Assembly (NCBI GenBank): GCA_045811525.1
Contig: JBJMTV010000036.1
Coordinates: forward strand, 1 to 64,000
Reading direction: 5' to 3'
DNA from: VAZQ01 sp045811525
Lineage (GTDB): Bacteria; Pseudomonadota; Alphaproteobacteria; Rhizobiales; Xanthobacteraceae
DNA: 64,000 nucleotides
Part shown: piece by piece, positions 52,576 to 61,338 of the stretch
Numbering within the stretch: position 1 is the first letter of the stretch
How the letters are laid out: every line of letters starts with the position of its first letter
Program-made: the position numbers and the translations under genes
The notes under the pieces: model-generated
The model's input: only the letters and a program-made list of their open reading frames with translations
Told to the model about the DNA's origin: nothing
Databases searched by the model: none

Positions 52576-52743
52576 CGCTGAACGGGCGATGAATGCGCCG
52601 TCCAGCCGGCGTTCGGAATTCATCAGCTAAAAACATCGCAGTCAGCCGGAATTGGCGACCGCCTTGTGGCCGAGCGAGTTTCGCAGCTGATGCGTTCAAC
52701 ACCTCCGGCAGTACGTCCGGCAAAACCTCAGAGGAACACAGCT

Positions 52744-53085
52744 ATGCGCACCCGTCGCTTTCTCGTCACGTCGCTGACACTTGCACTCCTGTCGGCACCG
52801 GCCTTGGCTCAAGGCACGCCCCCGCAAGCGGGCAAGGATGCAGTCACTCCGCCGGCCGCGGCAAAGCCGTCCACAACCGGCGCTGCCACAGTAACAACCA
52901 AGGTCAACCTGAACACGGCGAGCCCGGCCGAGCTCGACAAGCTGCCGAAGGTTGGGCCGACCGGCTCGAAGGCGATCGTCGAGGCACGCGCCAAAGCCAA
53001 GTTCAAGAACTGGGATGACTTCGTCGCGCGCAAGGTCCTTCCTGCCGACGCCGTCGCCGCAATCAAGGACACCGTGGTGTTCTGA
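52744..53085 (+). CDS. Exported helix-hairpin-helix protein (ComEA-like)
   Basis: 113 residues from ATG 52744. Signal peptide about 1-23 (LALLSAPALAQG), then a Pro/Ala/Thr-rich linker, then one HhH pair: VNLNTASPAELDKLPKVGPT and FKNWDDFVARKVLPADAV. ComEA-type HhH domains bind DNA in the periplasm; many stand-alone forms have no proven function. Confidence 0.82.
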   Translation: MRTRRFLVTSLTLALLSAPALAQGTPPQAGKDAVTPPAAAKPSTTGAATVTTKVNLNTASPAELDKLPKVGPTGSKAIVEARAKAKFKNWDDFVARKVLPADAVAAIKDTVVF

Positions 53086-53103
53086 ACCGGCGCGCATCTC
53101 AAA

Positions 53104-53135
53104 AGCTCGAGGCGCCATTCCTGGCGTCTCGAGCT
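53104..53135. terminator. Stem-loop between convergent genes, probable bidirectional terminator
   Basis: AGCTCGAGGCGCC (53104-53116) pairs with GGCGTCTCGAGCT (53123-53135) with one G-T pair around a 6-base loop. It lies between the ends of the HhH and TctC genes. CAAAA on one side and TTCT on the other give weak T/A runs. Confidence 0.5.
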
Positions 53136-53140
53136 CGCTT

Positions 53141-54103
53141 CTACTGCGGCGACAATCCGGCGTCCTTGACGACCTGCTGGGCCTGCACGCGATCCCGCTT
53201 TATTTCGTCGGCAAATTCATCGGGCGTGTTGACCGCAGAGACCAGGCTGCGGGCGGTGAGATGGCGCTGGCGGAAGCCTGGATCATTGACGATGGTAGCC
53301 ACCTCTCTGGCCAGCCTGTCGACGATCGGCCGCGGCGTCCCGGCCGGAGTGAACAGGCCGTACCAGCTGCGCGAGGGCGCTCCGGTATAGCCGGTCTCCG
53401 CGAGTGTCGGCACATCAGGAAAGTTCGGTGAGCGGATGTTGTTCAACATGACGAGAGGCGTCATGACACCCGCGCGAATCTGGCCGATGACATTGCCCTC
53501 GCCGATAAGCGCGATGGGCGTGGAGCCCGAAAGCACGGCGTTGACCGCCTCGCCGCCGCCTTTGAACGGCACGCGGACCCAGTCGGCGCCTGTCTCTTTG
53601 GCGAGCCTGTCCATGTAGAGAGCGAGCGGTACTGCGGCCGTCACGTAGCTCAATGTCGCCGGCTTGGACTTGGAGAGTGCAATCAGCTCGTTGACAGTCT
53701 TGACGTGCAGCGCCGCGTTCACGACCTCGACCTGAATGAGATGATACAAGTTCGTGACCGGCTGAAGACCTTTCTCCGGGTCGAACGGCATGCTCTTGAG
53801 CAGGAACTGGTTGTAGACGACCGGATCGGCATTGAGGATGCAGACCGTGTAGCCATCCGGCGCAGCCTCGGCGCACGCGCGGGCACCGAGGTTCTGCATG
53901 CCGCCGGGCCGGTTCTCGACAATAATCGGCTGTCCCCAGCGCTTGTGCAGCTCGTCACCCAAGGCGCGCATGAAAATATCGCTGATCCCGCCGGCGCTCG
54001 TTGTGGTCACCGCCCTGATTGGCCGTGCCGGATAGTCCTGCGCCAGCGCTGGCGCGGTTGCTCCCGCGAATGCAGCGAGCAACAGAACCGCACACATTCT
54101 CAT
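53141..54103 (-). CDS. Tripartite tricarboxylate transporter substrate-binding protein (TctC/Bug family)
   Basis: 320 residues from ATG 54101-54103 (MRMCAVLLLAAFAGATAPAL), preceded by GGAAGGG; a TTG 18 bases upstream is possible. Signal peptide ends at ALAQ. Landmarks: YPARPIRAVTTTSAGG, IIVENRPGGMQNLGARACA, PDGYTV, FPDVPTLAETGYTG. No TctA or TctB membrane genes nearby, so this is another orphan binding protein. Confidence 0.92.
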   Translation of the reverse strand: MRMCAVLLLAAFAGATAPALAQDYPARPIRAVTTTSAGGISDIFMRALGDELHKRWGQPIIVENRPGGMQNLGARACAEAAPDGYTVCILNADPVVYNQFLLKSMPFDPEKGLQPVTNLYHLIQVEVVNAALHVKTVNELIALSKSKPATLSYVTAAVPLALYMDRLAKETGADWVRVPFKGGGEAVNAVLSGSTPIALIGEGNVIGQIRAGVMTPLVMLNNIRSPNFPDVPTLAETGYTGAPSRSWYGLFTPAGTPRPIVDRLAREVATIVNDPGFRQRHLTARSLVSAVNTPDEFADEIKRDRVQAQQVVKDAGLSPQ

Positions 54104-54136
54104 AAACGCGATCCCTTCCAAAAGTTTCTTTGTTCC

Positions 54137-54562
54137 TCACCGCAGGCGGTGCAAGGAGGAGCGCTTCTTCTCCTGCGCGCCGATCGCGAGAACGCCGACT
54201 GCGCGCGCCGCAATGACGGCAAGCACCAGCGTGAAGCAGAGCTCGCCGATATCGACCGGGTCGGCGATGTAAAAGCTGAACTTCGGCGGGAATAGCAGGT
54301 AGGCGGCGACGAGGGCACTGGCAAAGGCCGTCACGACCGCGACAGTGCTGCCGAAATAGATGGCGACGAATATGGTCGGCAACACATAGGCGAGCATCAG
54401 CCGCTCGCCTGCAAAATAATGCTCGATCAGCAGCACGACGAGCGTGGTGAGCAGCACGGCGAGCATCGCCATGAGCGCGGGGAACATAAGCTCGCGCAGT
54501 CCGCGACGCCACGGAGGTCGGCGCGATTGTGCATCGCTGGCCTCTTGCTGAACGCCGGTCAT
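54137..54562 (-). CDS. DUF4118 (KdpD-like) four-helix membrane protein
   Basis: 141 residues from ATG 54560-54562. Four membrane segments (LMFPALMAMLAVLLTTLVVL, AYVLPTIFVAIYFGSTVAVV, TAFASALVAAYLLFPP, FTLVLAVIAARAVGVLAIGA) and the FPPKFSFYIADP segment match the DUF4118 sensor domain of KdpD-type kinases. No kinase domain follows, so it is a stand-alone membrane module with unknown role. Lies 33 bases before the TctC gene on the same strand. Confidence 0.75.
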   Translation of the reverse strand: MTGVQQEASDAQSRRPPWRRGLRELMFPALMAMLAVLLTTLVVLLIEHYFAGERLMLAYVLPTIFVAIYFGSTVAVVTAFASALVAAYLLFPPKFSFYIADPVDIGELCFTLVLAVIAARAVGVLAIGAQEKKRSSLHRLR

Positions 54563-54612
54563 CGTCTGCCGCGAGGCGAAAAGCGAAAACGGTTGCCAAG
54601 CCCTGGGCGGCA

Positions 54613-55590
54613 TCAGTAGCCACGCTCACGGTCGACGACGGCCTGCAACGGGCGGCGCTGCGCGAAGCGCTGCGCATTCTCAACGAACAGACGCGCCACG
54701 AGCTTGTCACGCTGCGGGTGGGATCCGCCCACATGAGGCAGCACGATGATGTTCTTGGCGCGCCAGAACGGGTGATCGGACGGGAGCGGCTCGGTCCGGA
54801 ACACGTCAAGCACCGCACCAGCAATGGTGCCGTTCTCGGCCGCGGCTATCAGATCACTATCGACCACGAGGGCGCCGCGCGCGAAGTTCAGGAGCCAAGC
54901 CGTGCGCTTCATGTGGCGAAGGACACTAGCGTTCATCACATTTTCAGTTTTCGGCGTGACCGGCAGCAGGAGCACCACAAAATCCGAGCGCGCCAGCATG
55001 GCATCGAGCTGCTCGAGCGGATACACGGCCTCGACACCAGGAACCGAACCGGGCTTGCTCCTCACACCGATAACACGCATGCCGAGCACGCCAGCCTTGT
55101 GGGCCAAGTCGGTGCCAATCGTGCCAAGGCCGATAATGCCCAGAGTCTTGCCGGTGAGCGGCTCCGGGACCAACCGTTTCCACTCGCATCGCTCCTGCTG
55201 GCGCCGCGCCTGCTCATAGGGCTTGGCGACATAATAGATCGCGGCGAGGATGTTGTCGGGCATCTGCTCCTGGTGCACGCCGCGGGCGCAGGTAAGATCA
55301 ATATGCCGGACGAGATCGTCGCGCGCGAGCCAGCTCTCGACCCCTGCGGACAGCGTCTGGATCCAGCGAAGCTTGGGCATGGATGGAATGATGCCGCTTG
55401 GCAGGCTCCAGGCCAGCAGGCCCTCGGTGCGCGCCAAGATATCGGCGGAGGGACGCTGGCCTGCGGGAAGCTTGGCGAACTCCAGCACATCGGTCAGGCC
55501 GGCGTCGGCTGCCGCCTGCCAGTAGAGATCGGCCTCATTGAGCCAAAGCAGGACCAGCGGCTTGCCCGGAGCCACAGCAGTGCTTGACAT
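54613..55590 (-). CDS. D-isomer-specific 2-hydroxyacid dehydrogenase
   Basis: 325 residues. NAD-binding GIIGLGTIGTDLA, then MRVIGVRSKP; the catalytic Arg is in LLNFARGALV, the Glu region in LDVFRTEPLP, and the catalytic His in IIVLPHVGGSHP. Full length for the family; substrate (glyoxylate/hydroxypyruvate or other) not assignable. Probably co-transcribed with the DUF4118 and TctC genes on the minus strand. Confidence 0.9.
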   Translation of the reverse strand: MSSTAVAPGKPLVLLWLNEADLYWQAAADAGLTDVLEFAKLPAGQRPSADILARTEGLLAWSLPSGIIPSMPKLRWIQTLSAGVESWLARDDLVRHIDLTCARGVHQEQMPDNILAAIYYVAKPYEQARRQQERCEWKRLVPEPLTGKTLGIIGLGTIGTDLAHKAGVLGMRVIGVRSKPGSVPGVEAVYPLEQLDAMLARSDFVVLLLPVTPKTENVMNASVLRHMKRTAWLLNFARGALVVDSDLIAAAENGTIAGAVLDVFRTEPLPSDHPFWRAKNIIVLPHVGGSHPQRDKLVARLFVENAQRFAQRRPLQAVVDRERGY

Positions 55591-55695
55591 GGATGGTCTC
55601 AGCGAGCCTCGCGCGCAACAGCCGTTGTGCCGACGCGTAGATTGGTTTCGGCCGGCTGCCTCGTCAACCCATGCAGCTTCCTGCTCACCCTCAGC

Positions 55696-56151
55696 TCAGC
55701 CGGCGAGTAGGCTCTTTACCACGGCAGACGCTTTGCCGAAGTCCATCTTGCCGACATAACCCTGTTTCACCGCGGCCATCACCTTTCCCATGTCCTTGAT
55801 ACCCTGAGCGCCGATCGAGCTTATCACCTCGGCGACCACCGCCTTGACCTCGGCTTCGCTCATCTGCTGCGGCAGGTAGCTGCGGATAATCTCTATCTCG
55901 GCGCGCTCACCGGCAGCGAGCTCCGGCCGGCCGGCCTTGTCGTAAATCTCAACCGATTCCTGACGCTGCTTGATCATTTTTTGCAGAAGGGCAAGCAGCG
56001 CGTCCTCGGACAGAGCCGGCTTGCCTTGCATCTGCGCCTCGATCTCAGCATTCTTGATGGCGGCATTGACCAGGCGCAATGTCGAGACGCGCCGCTCATC
56101 ACGCGCCTTCATGGCACCTTTCAAGGCACTGTTGATATCCTCGCGGAGCAC
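55696..56151 (-). CDS. yqeY: GatB/YqeY domain protein
   Basis: 151 residues: MLREDINSALKGAMKARDER, STLRLVNAAIKNAEIEAQMQ, AGRPELAAGERAEIEIIRSY, LPQQMSE, ending ASAVVKSLLAG. Matches YqeY throughout. The family resembles the tail of GatB and may act on tRNA-dependent amidation, but its role is not settled. Divergent from carA with 83 bases between start codons, where both promoters must lie; this pairing is common in alphaproteobacteria. Confidence 0.93.
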   Translation of the reverse strand: MLREDINSALKGAMKARDERRVSTLRLVNAAIKNAEIEAQMQGKPALSEDALLALLQKMIKQRQESVEIYDKAGRPELAAGERAEIEIIRSYLPQQMSEAEVKAVVAEVISSIGAQGIKDMGKVMAAVKQGYVGKMDFGKASAVVKSLLAG

Positions 56152-56234
56152 GGCTATGGCCTCTCGTCAGGATGCATGCGGTTGACGCCGATCCGGCGTG
56201 GCCCAGCATAGCAAGGCAAAAATCTAGGCGTTCA

Positions 56235-57461
56235 ATGCCGCAGAGACAACCAGCGCCACTCGGGCGGACTGGCGAGCAAAGCACAAGCCTCTGGAGCGAG
56301 CCCAAGGCCACGGCAGTGCTCGTCCTGGCGGACGGAACCGTGCTCGAGGGTGCGGGGTTGGGTGCAACCGGACGCGCGGTGGGCGAGGTCTGCTTCAACA
56401 CCGCAATGACGGGGTACCAGGAGATCCTCACTGACCCTTCCTATGCGGGACAAATCGTCACTTTCACGTTCCCGCATATCGGCAATGTCGGCACCAACGA
56501 CGAGGACATCGAGACCGTTAACCTGGCGGCCACGCCGGGCGCGCGCGGGGTCGTGCTGCACACGGCAATTACCCAGCCTTCCAGCTACCGCTCGACGCGG
56601 CACCTCGATCAATGGCTGCGTGCGCGCGGGGTGATCGGATTGAGCGGCATCGACACCCGTGCACTCACAAGTCTCATTCGCGTCAAGGGGATGCCGAATG
56701 GCGTGATTGCGCACGATCCATCCGGAACCTTCGATCTCGACCTCCTGCGCGAAGAAGCGCGCGCCTGGCCTGGTCTCGTCGGCATGGATCTGGTGCCACT
56801 GGTCACCTGCGGGCAGCGCTTCAGCTGGGATGAAACGAGCTGGGAGTGGGGGAAAGGTTATGGGCGTCAGCAACACCCCCAATTTCACGTCGTCGCAATC
56901 GACTACGGCATCAAGCGCAACATCCTGCGCCAGCTTGCGACCAAGGGCTGCAGAGTGACTGTAGTGCCGGCGCACACATCGGCACGCGACATCATCGCCC
57001 TCGCTCCTGATGGTGTGTTCCTGTCGAACGGGCCTGGGGATCCGGCGGCAACCGGCGAATACGCGGTGCCGGTGATCCGCGACGTGATCGGCAAGGGCAT
57101 TCCGACTTTCGGCATCTGTCTTGGTCATCAGATGCTCGGCATTGCCCTCGGCGCGACGACCGTGAAGATGCATCAGGGCCACCACGGTGCCAATCACCCG
57201 GTGAAGCACCTAGCCACCGGGAAGGTGGAGATAACCTCGATGAACCACGGTTTTGCCGTCGACCGGGAGACCTTGCCGGCAAACGTCGCCCAGACCCACG
57301 TGTCACTGTTCGATGGCTCGAACTGCGGACTTGAGCTCAACGACAGGCCGGTGTTCTCCGTTCAATATCATCCCGAAGCCTCACCTGGACCACGCGACAG
57401 CCATTACCTGTTCTCCCGCTTCGTTGAGCTGATGCGCAACCACAAGCAGAGGGCTGCTTAG
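56235..57461 (+). CDS. carA: Carbamoyl-phosphate synthase small subunit
   Basis: 408 residues from ATG 56235 (MPQRQPAPLGRTGEQ); an upstream ATG at 56172 is possible. CarA landmarks: VCFNTAMTGYQEILTDPSYA, TFTFPHIGNVGTNDEDIET, then the class I glutaminase with VAIDYGIKRNILR, LSNGPGDP, nucleophile Cys in GICLGHQMLG and His in VQYHPEASPGP. Releases ammonia from glutamine for CarB. carB lies 3.9 kb downstream in the same direction. Confidence 0.96.
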   Translation: MPQRQPAPLGRTGEQSTSLWSEPKATAVLVLADGTVLEGAGLGATGRAVGEVCFNTAMTGYQEILTDPSYAGQIVTFTFPHIGNVGTNDEDIETVNLAATPGARGVVLHTAITQPSSYRSTRHLDQWLRARGVIGLSGIDTRALTSLIRVKGMPNGVIAHDPSGTFDLDLLREEARAWPGLVGMDLVPLVTCGQRFSWDETSWEWGKGYGRQQHPQFHVVAIDYGIKRNILRQLATKGCRVTVVPAHTSARDIIALAPDGVFLSNGPGDPAATGEYAVPVIRDVIGKGIPTFGICLGHQMLGIALGATTVKMHQGHHGANHPVKHLATGKVEITSMNHGFAVDRETLPANVAQTHVSLFDGSNCGLELNDRPVFSVQYHPEASPGPRDSHYLFSRFVELMRNHKQRAA

Positions 57462-57600
57462 CGCGGCGGTTGCGAAGTGGGCATCATTCTTGATTTCTGG
57501 TGCGAGTCGATATGCGGACTTCTCAAACCAGAACAGCACTGCCTTGAGTTCGAGATTTGCGCAGGACCTGCTGCAAAAGCCTTCGCGATCTTGGGAATCG

Positions 57601-57626
57601 CGACACTGTGAGTGTCGTCGCTTTTT
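57601..57626 (+). terminator. Intrinsic terminator candidate after carA
   Basis: CGACACT, loop GTG, AGTGTCG (57601-57617), then TCGC and TTTTT (57622-57626). It lies 140 bases after the carA stop and before the GT39 start. Confidence 0.5.
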
Positions 57627-57663
57627 GGCAGCCGCTCAGCGCTCTTCGTACTGAGGCGCGGTA

Positions 57664-59259
57664 TTGACGAGTCCGGCAGATCTAGCAGTCCGTCCGCGGT
57701 GGTTGCCTGGCGCGGTGGTGCGACCGATCGATCGTTGGTTCGATTTGCCGGGTGATCGCGCGATCGTGCTCCTGTTGTTGGTTTTCGTGGTTGCCTGGAC
57801 TGCCTTTCACGTTGTTTCCCGTGCCTCAGTCGACCTGCATCCCGACTTGCTCGAGATTTACGCGTGGAGCCGCCATCCGGTCGCGGGTTATTACAAGCAC
57901 CCACCGCTCGGAGCCTGGGTGGCTTGGCTGTGGTTTGCAATTTTCCCGATTGCAGACTGGTCCTTCGACCTCCTCACGATGGTGAACGCGGCGGTCGCGC
58001 TGTTCGCGACGGACCGGATCGCACGGCTCTATTTGACGGGAGACAAGCGGCTCCTGGTGCTGCTGCTACTGTTGCTCACGCCTTTCTACCAATTTCATGC
58101 GCAGCGTTTCGGAGCCAATCCCATACTCCTTGCGCCGTGGCCGATCGCGACCTGGTGCTTCTTGCGTGCGTTCAAGACGCACCACATCGGCTGGTCGGCC
58201 GCGGCAGGAGCCGCCGCCGGCGTGGCCATGCTCGGCAAGTACTATTCGGTATACCTGGTGGCCGCCTTCATCCTTGCCGCTTTGGCGCATCCGGATCGCT
58301 GGTCCTATCTGCGCTCGGCCTCGCCGTGGATCTCAATTGCCGCGGGGCTCCTGGTGCTGGCACCGCATTTGCAATGGGTCACCGCAACGGCCTTTACTCC
58401 CTTCGCGTATGTCTACCTTGTTCATGGCGGGACCTCGCTTGCTGAGAACATCGCCAGCGTCGGCTCCTATCTTCTGGGCAGCATGGGCTACATCGGGTTG
58501 CCGGTCGTGGTCTATTGCCTGCTTGTTCGCCCCGACCGCGCATCGCTGATGCAAACCCTGTGGCCATCCAACCCGGATCACAGGATGCTTGTTATTCTGC
58601 TTGGCAGCATGGTGTTGCTGCCGGCCATTTCGGCTCCGTTTCTCTCTGTCGCGCTCACCTCGCTGTGGACCATGCCGGCCTGGTTCCTCTTGCCCATTGT
58701 CCTGCTGGCGCCCGTCCCCTACGCAGCATCATCGTCCAGCAAGCAAGGAATGACCCGCGAGAAGGCCATCGGGCTCGCGGCAATAGTGCTCGTCATCAGT
58801 GTGGGTGCATTGCTCGCAGCACCGTTCGTGGCTCTGTCGAGGCAACTCTACGGCTCGAAATACAGCCAAGGCTCGTATCGTCTGCTGACCCGGGAAGTCA
58901 TGCGTGGGTGGCGGCGGCACACGGATCGGCCACTCACGATCGCTATGGGTGGGCAAGATCTCGCCGATGCCCTGACATTCTATAGTGAGGACCACCCCGA
59001 CGCGGTGCCCGAGTTCAACTTGCGCTTGGCGCCCTGGGTTACGGCGGAGCGGATGAAGCGCGAGGGGTATGTGGTGGTTTGTGATGATCCGGGCTGTGTT
59101 GCTGCAGCCGAACGGCAGGCGCCGAGCGGCCTGCAGATAATCAGACGCGACGTCGAGGTGACGCGCCGATATCTCTGGTTCGAGGGACGGCCTGCGCATT
59201 TCGCGGTTATTCTCTTTCCTCCACCCTCGCCTTCCCGAGGGAGCGAGCCGGCGTCATGA
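57664..59259 (+). CDS. Glycosyltransferase family 39-like membrane protein (ArnT/PMT type)
   Basis: 531 residues from TTG 57664. About 10-11 membrane segments. The first periplasmic loop has HPDLLEIYAWSRHPVAGYYK then HPPLGAWVAWL, the acidic residue and HPPL motif of GT39 enzymes that use polyprenyl-linked sugars. The C-terminal part after residue 415 is a soluble domain. Probably modifies lipid A or a surface polysaccharide; acceptor unknown. Overlaps the methyltransferase start (ATGA). Confidence 0.85.
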   Translation: MTSPADLAVRPRWLPGAVVRPIDRWFDLPGDRAIVLLLLVFVVAWTAFHVVSRASVDLHPDLLEIYAWSRHPVAGYYKHPPLGAWVAWLWFAIFPIADWSFDLLTMVNAAVALFATDRIARLYLTGDKRLLVLLLLLLTPFYQFHAQRFGANPILLAPWPIATWCFLRAFKTHHIGWSAAAGAAAGVAMLGKYYSVYLVAAFILAALAHPDRWSYLRSASPWISIAAGLLVLAPHLQWVTATAFTPFAYVYLVHGGTSLAENIASVGSYLLGSMGYIGLPVVVYCLLVRPDRASLMQTLWPSNPDHRMLVILLGSMVLLPAISAPFLSVALTSLWTMPAWFLLPIVLLAPVPYAASSSSKQGMTREKAIGLAAIVLVISVGALLAAPFVALSRQLYGSKYSQGSYRLLTREVMRGWRRHTDRPLTIAMGGQDLADALTFYSEDHPDAVPEFNLRLAPWVTAERMKREGYVVVCDDPGCVAAAERQAPSGLQIIRRDVEVTRRYLWFEGRPAHFAVILFPPPSPSRGSEPAS

Positions 59260-59960
59260 GCGACGAGCCGCATAGCTGGACGAGCTTCTGGGACCAGCCG
59301 CATTCGATCTATGTCAATGCCCGCCACTTCGACGTGCATTATCGTGACATCGCTGAGGGCATCATCCGATTGCTTCCGAGCGCCCATGCGCGTGTGCTCG
59401 ACTACGGCTGCGGGGAGGCGATTCACGCGGATCGTGTTGCTGCCGCAGCAGCCGAGCTGATCTTGTGCGATGCCGCTCCAAGTGTACGTGCCCGGCTCAG
59501 CAAACGGTTTACGGCCAATCCACGCGTGCGCGTTCTTTCCCCTTCGGAGCTGGAGGAGCTACCAGCCGCGAGCCTCGATCTCATCATTGCCAACTCCGTG
59601 GTGCAGTATCTCGCCCCTACGGAGCTTGATCCGCTGTTAGCCAGTTGGCGGCGACTGCTGGACCGCGGCGGCGTGCTGATCGTCGCTGACGTCGTTCCTC
59701 CGAGCGACAACATCGTCACCGATACGCTCGCGCTCTTGCGCTACGCCTCCAAGAACCGCTTTCTCTTCGCGGCCCTCAGGGGAATTTTTCGCACGGTCTT
59801 CTCCGGCTATCGCAAGCTGCGCGGCCGGCTCGGAATTACCTGCTATGGTGAGAGCGATTTCTTGGGCAAGCTCAGCGCCAACGGCTTTGCTGCGGAGCGG
59901 CTGGACTTCAATCTGGAGCATAATCCTGCGCGCATGACATTTCGGGCCAGAGCGCAGTGA
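59256..59960 (+). CDS. Class I SAM-dependent methyltransferase
   Basis: 234 residues, coupled to the GT39 gene by a 4-base overlap. SAM-binding VLDYGCGEA with motif continuation LILCDAAPSVRARL, then the post-II region LDLIIANSVVQYL and VLIVADVVPPSDN. The coupling suggests that it methylates a product or carrier of the same surface pathway (inference). Confidence 0.88.
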   Translation: MSDEPHSWTSFWDQPHSIYVNARHFDVHYRDIAEGIIRLLPSAHARVLDYGCGEAIHADRVAAAAAELILCDAAPSVRARLSKRFTANPRVRVLSPSELEELPAASLDLIIANSVVQYLAPTELDPLLASWRRLLDRGGVLIVADVVPPSDNIVTDTLALLRYASKNRFLFAALRGIFRTVFSGYRKLRGRLGITCYGESDFLGKLSANGFAAERLDFNLEHNPARMTFRARAQ

Positions 59961-60058
59961 ACGCACTGGTTCATGCCAGCCATGGTGCAGCAATGCCGGC
60001 CTGACGCACGTTCTGACGATCCTCAAGTGTTCCATCCAAGCCCAACAGGGAGGTGTCT

Positions 60059-61120
60059 ATGCAGCGGCAGGCTCAATCGGGTTTACGGCGCTCTGCCATT
60101 GGCGCGGGGGCAATCGCCACTTGCGCGCTTTGGACCGCTGTCTCAACAATTCCGGCGCGCGCTGCCGAGCATGTGCTCATGCCGAGCCCGCAAACGGTTC
60201 ACATCGGCTACTTCATGGCGAGCGTCAAACCGGTGCTGACCATTGATTCGGGTGACATCGTCACCTTGGTGAGCGCGGCTTCGATCGTCCCCGCGGTCGT
60301 CGATCAGGCAGGAGTGGTGCCGCCCTCAGCCGTGCCGCAGTATCAACGCGATATCTATGGCCAGGTGAAGGACCGCGGGCCAGGCCCGCACATTCTGACG
60401 GGTCCCATCGAGGTTCGCGGCGCGATGCCTGGCGATGTGCTGGAGGTTCGCATGCTCGACATCCAGCTCGAGCTGGATTGGGGCTTCAACCGCCAGCGGC
60501 CTTACACGGGCGCGCTCCCGGAGGAGTTTACTGCACAATGGAGTCGCATCATTCCGATCGATCGGAAGGCGAACACTGCGGAGGTGGCGAAGGGGGTGGT
60601 GATACCGCTGCGTCCGTTCTTCGGCACCATGGGCCTCGCGCCTGATTCCACAATGGGCCGCATCAGCAGCGGACCACCCGGCGTCCACACGGGCAATCTC
60701 GACATCAAGGATCTCGTCGCCGGTACGACACTTTACATGCCGGTGCACGCGCCTGGCGCGCTGTTCTCAGCAGGGGACGCGCATGCGGCGCAAGGTCATG
60801 GCGAGGTCGATCTCACCGCCATCGAGACCGGGCTGCGCGGCAGGTTCCAGTTCATCCTGCGCAAGGACATGAAGCTCACATGGCCGCGGGCGGAAACACC
60901 CACGCACTGGATGGTGATGGGGCTGCATCCCGATCTCGATGAAGGCATGAAGATCGCGGTGCGTGAAACAATCAACTTCATCACGGCGCGCTTCCCGCAC
61001 CTGACCCGTGAGGAAGCCTACATGATCGCGAGCGTCGGCGTTGATTATCACGTCAGTCAAGTGGTCGACGGCACCAAGGGCATTCACGGGATGATCCCCA
61101 AGGCCATCTTCGGCAATTAG
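60059..61120 (+). CDS. Acetamidase/formamidase family protein, exported form
   Basis: 353 residues from ATG 60059, with AGGGAGG six bases upstream. A signal-like leader is visible (LRRSAIGAGAIATCALWTAV.. PARAAEH). FmdA_AmdA landmarks: DIVTLVSAAS, GPHILTGPIEVRGAMPGDVL, VIPLRPFFGTMGLAP, GNLDIKDLVAGTTLYMPVHA, GDAHAAQGHGEV (metal-site region). Members release ammonia from formamide or acetamide; an exported form would act in the periplasm. Lies between carA and carB. Confidence 0.88.
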   Translation: MQRQAQSGLRRSAIGAGAIATCALWTAVSTIPARAAEHVLMPSPQTVHIGYFMASVKPVLTIDSGDIVTLVSAASIVPAVVDQAGVVPPSAVPQYQRDIYGQVKDRGPGPHILTGPIEVRGAMPGDVLEVRMLDIQLELDWGFNRQRPYTGALPEEFTAQWSRIIPIDRKANTAEVAKGVVIPLRPFFGTMGLAPDSTMGRISSGPPGVHTGNLDIKDLVAGTTLYMPVHAPGALFSAGDAHAAQGHGEVDLTAIETGLRGRFQFILRKDMKLTWPRAETPTHWMVMGLHPDLDEGMKIAVRETINFITARFPHLTREEAYMIASVGVDYHVSQVVDGTKGIHGMIPKAIFGN

Positions 61121-61287
61121 GAGCACCCGGGGCGAAACGGCACGGTGCATGCGCTTTGTGCATTGGCCTTTGGCTGCACCGCGCAAAACCACGCTACTAA
61201 ACCGGCAGGCAGCCTTCCCTGCCCTGTGATTCTGGTCTAAAGAGCGGCGCGCGCTCTGGCTGACGCCTCCGCGCCCCGTTTGAGGAC

Positions 61288-61310
61288 GCGCGTTGCGCGC
61301 CCTTTTTTTT
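61288..61310 (+). terminator. Intrinsic terminator candidate upstream of carB
   Basis: GCGCG, loop TTG, CGCGC (61288-61300) followed by CC and eight T residues (61303-61310). It ends the formamidase transcript 29 bases before the carB start, or acts as an attenuator for carB. Confidence 0.6.
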
Positions 61311-61338
61311 GCGCATCGCAGCCCTAAGCTGGAGAGCC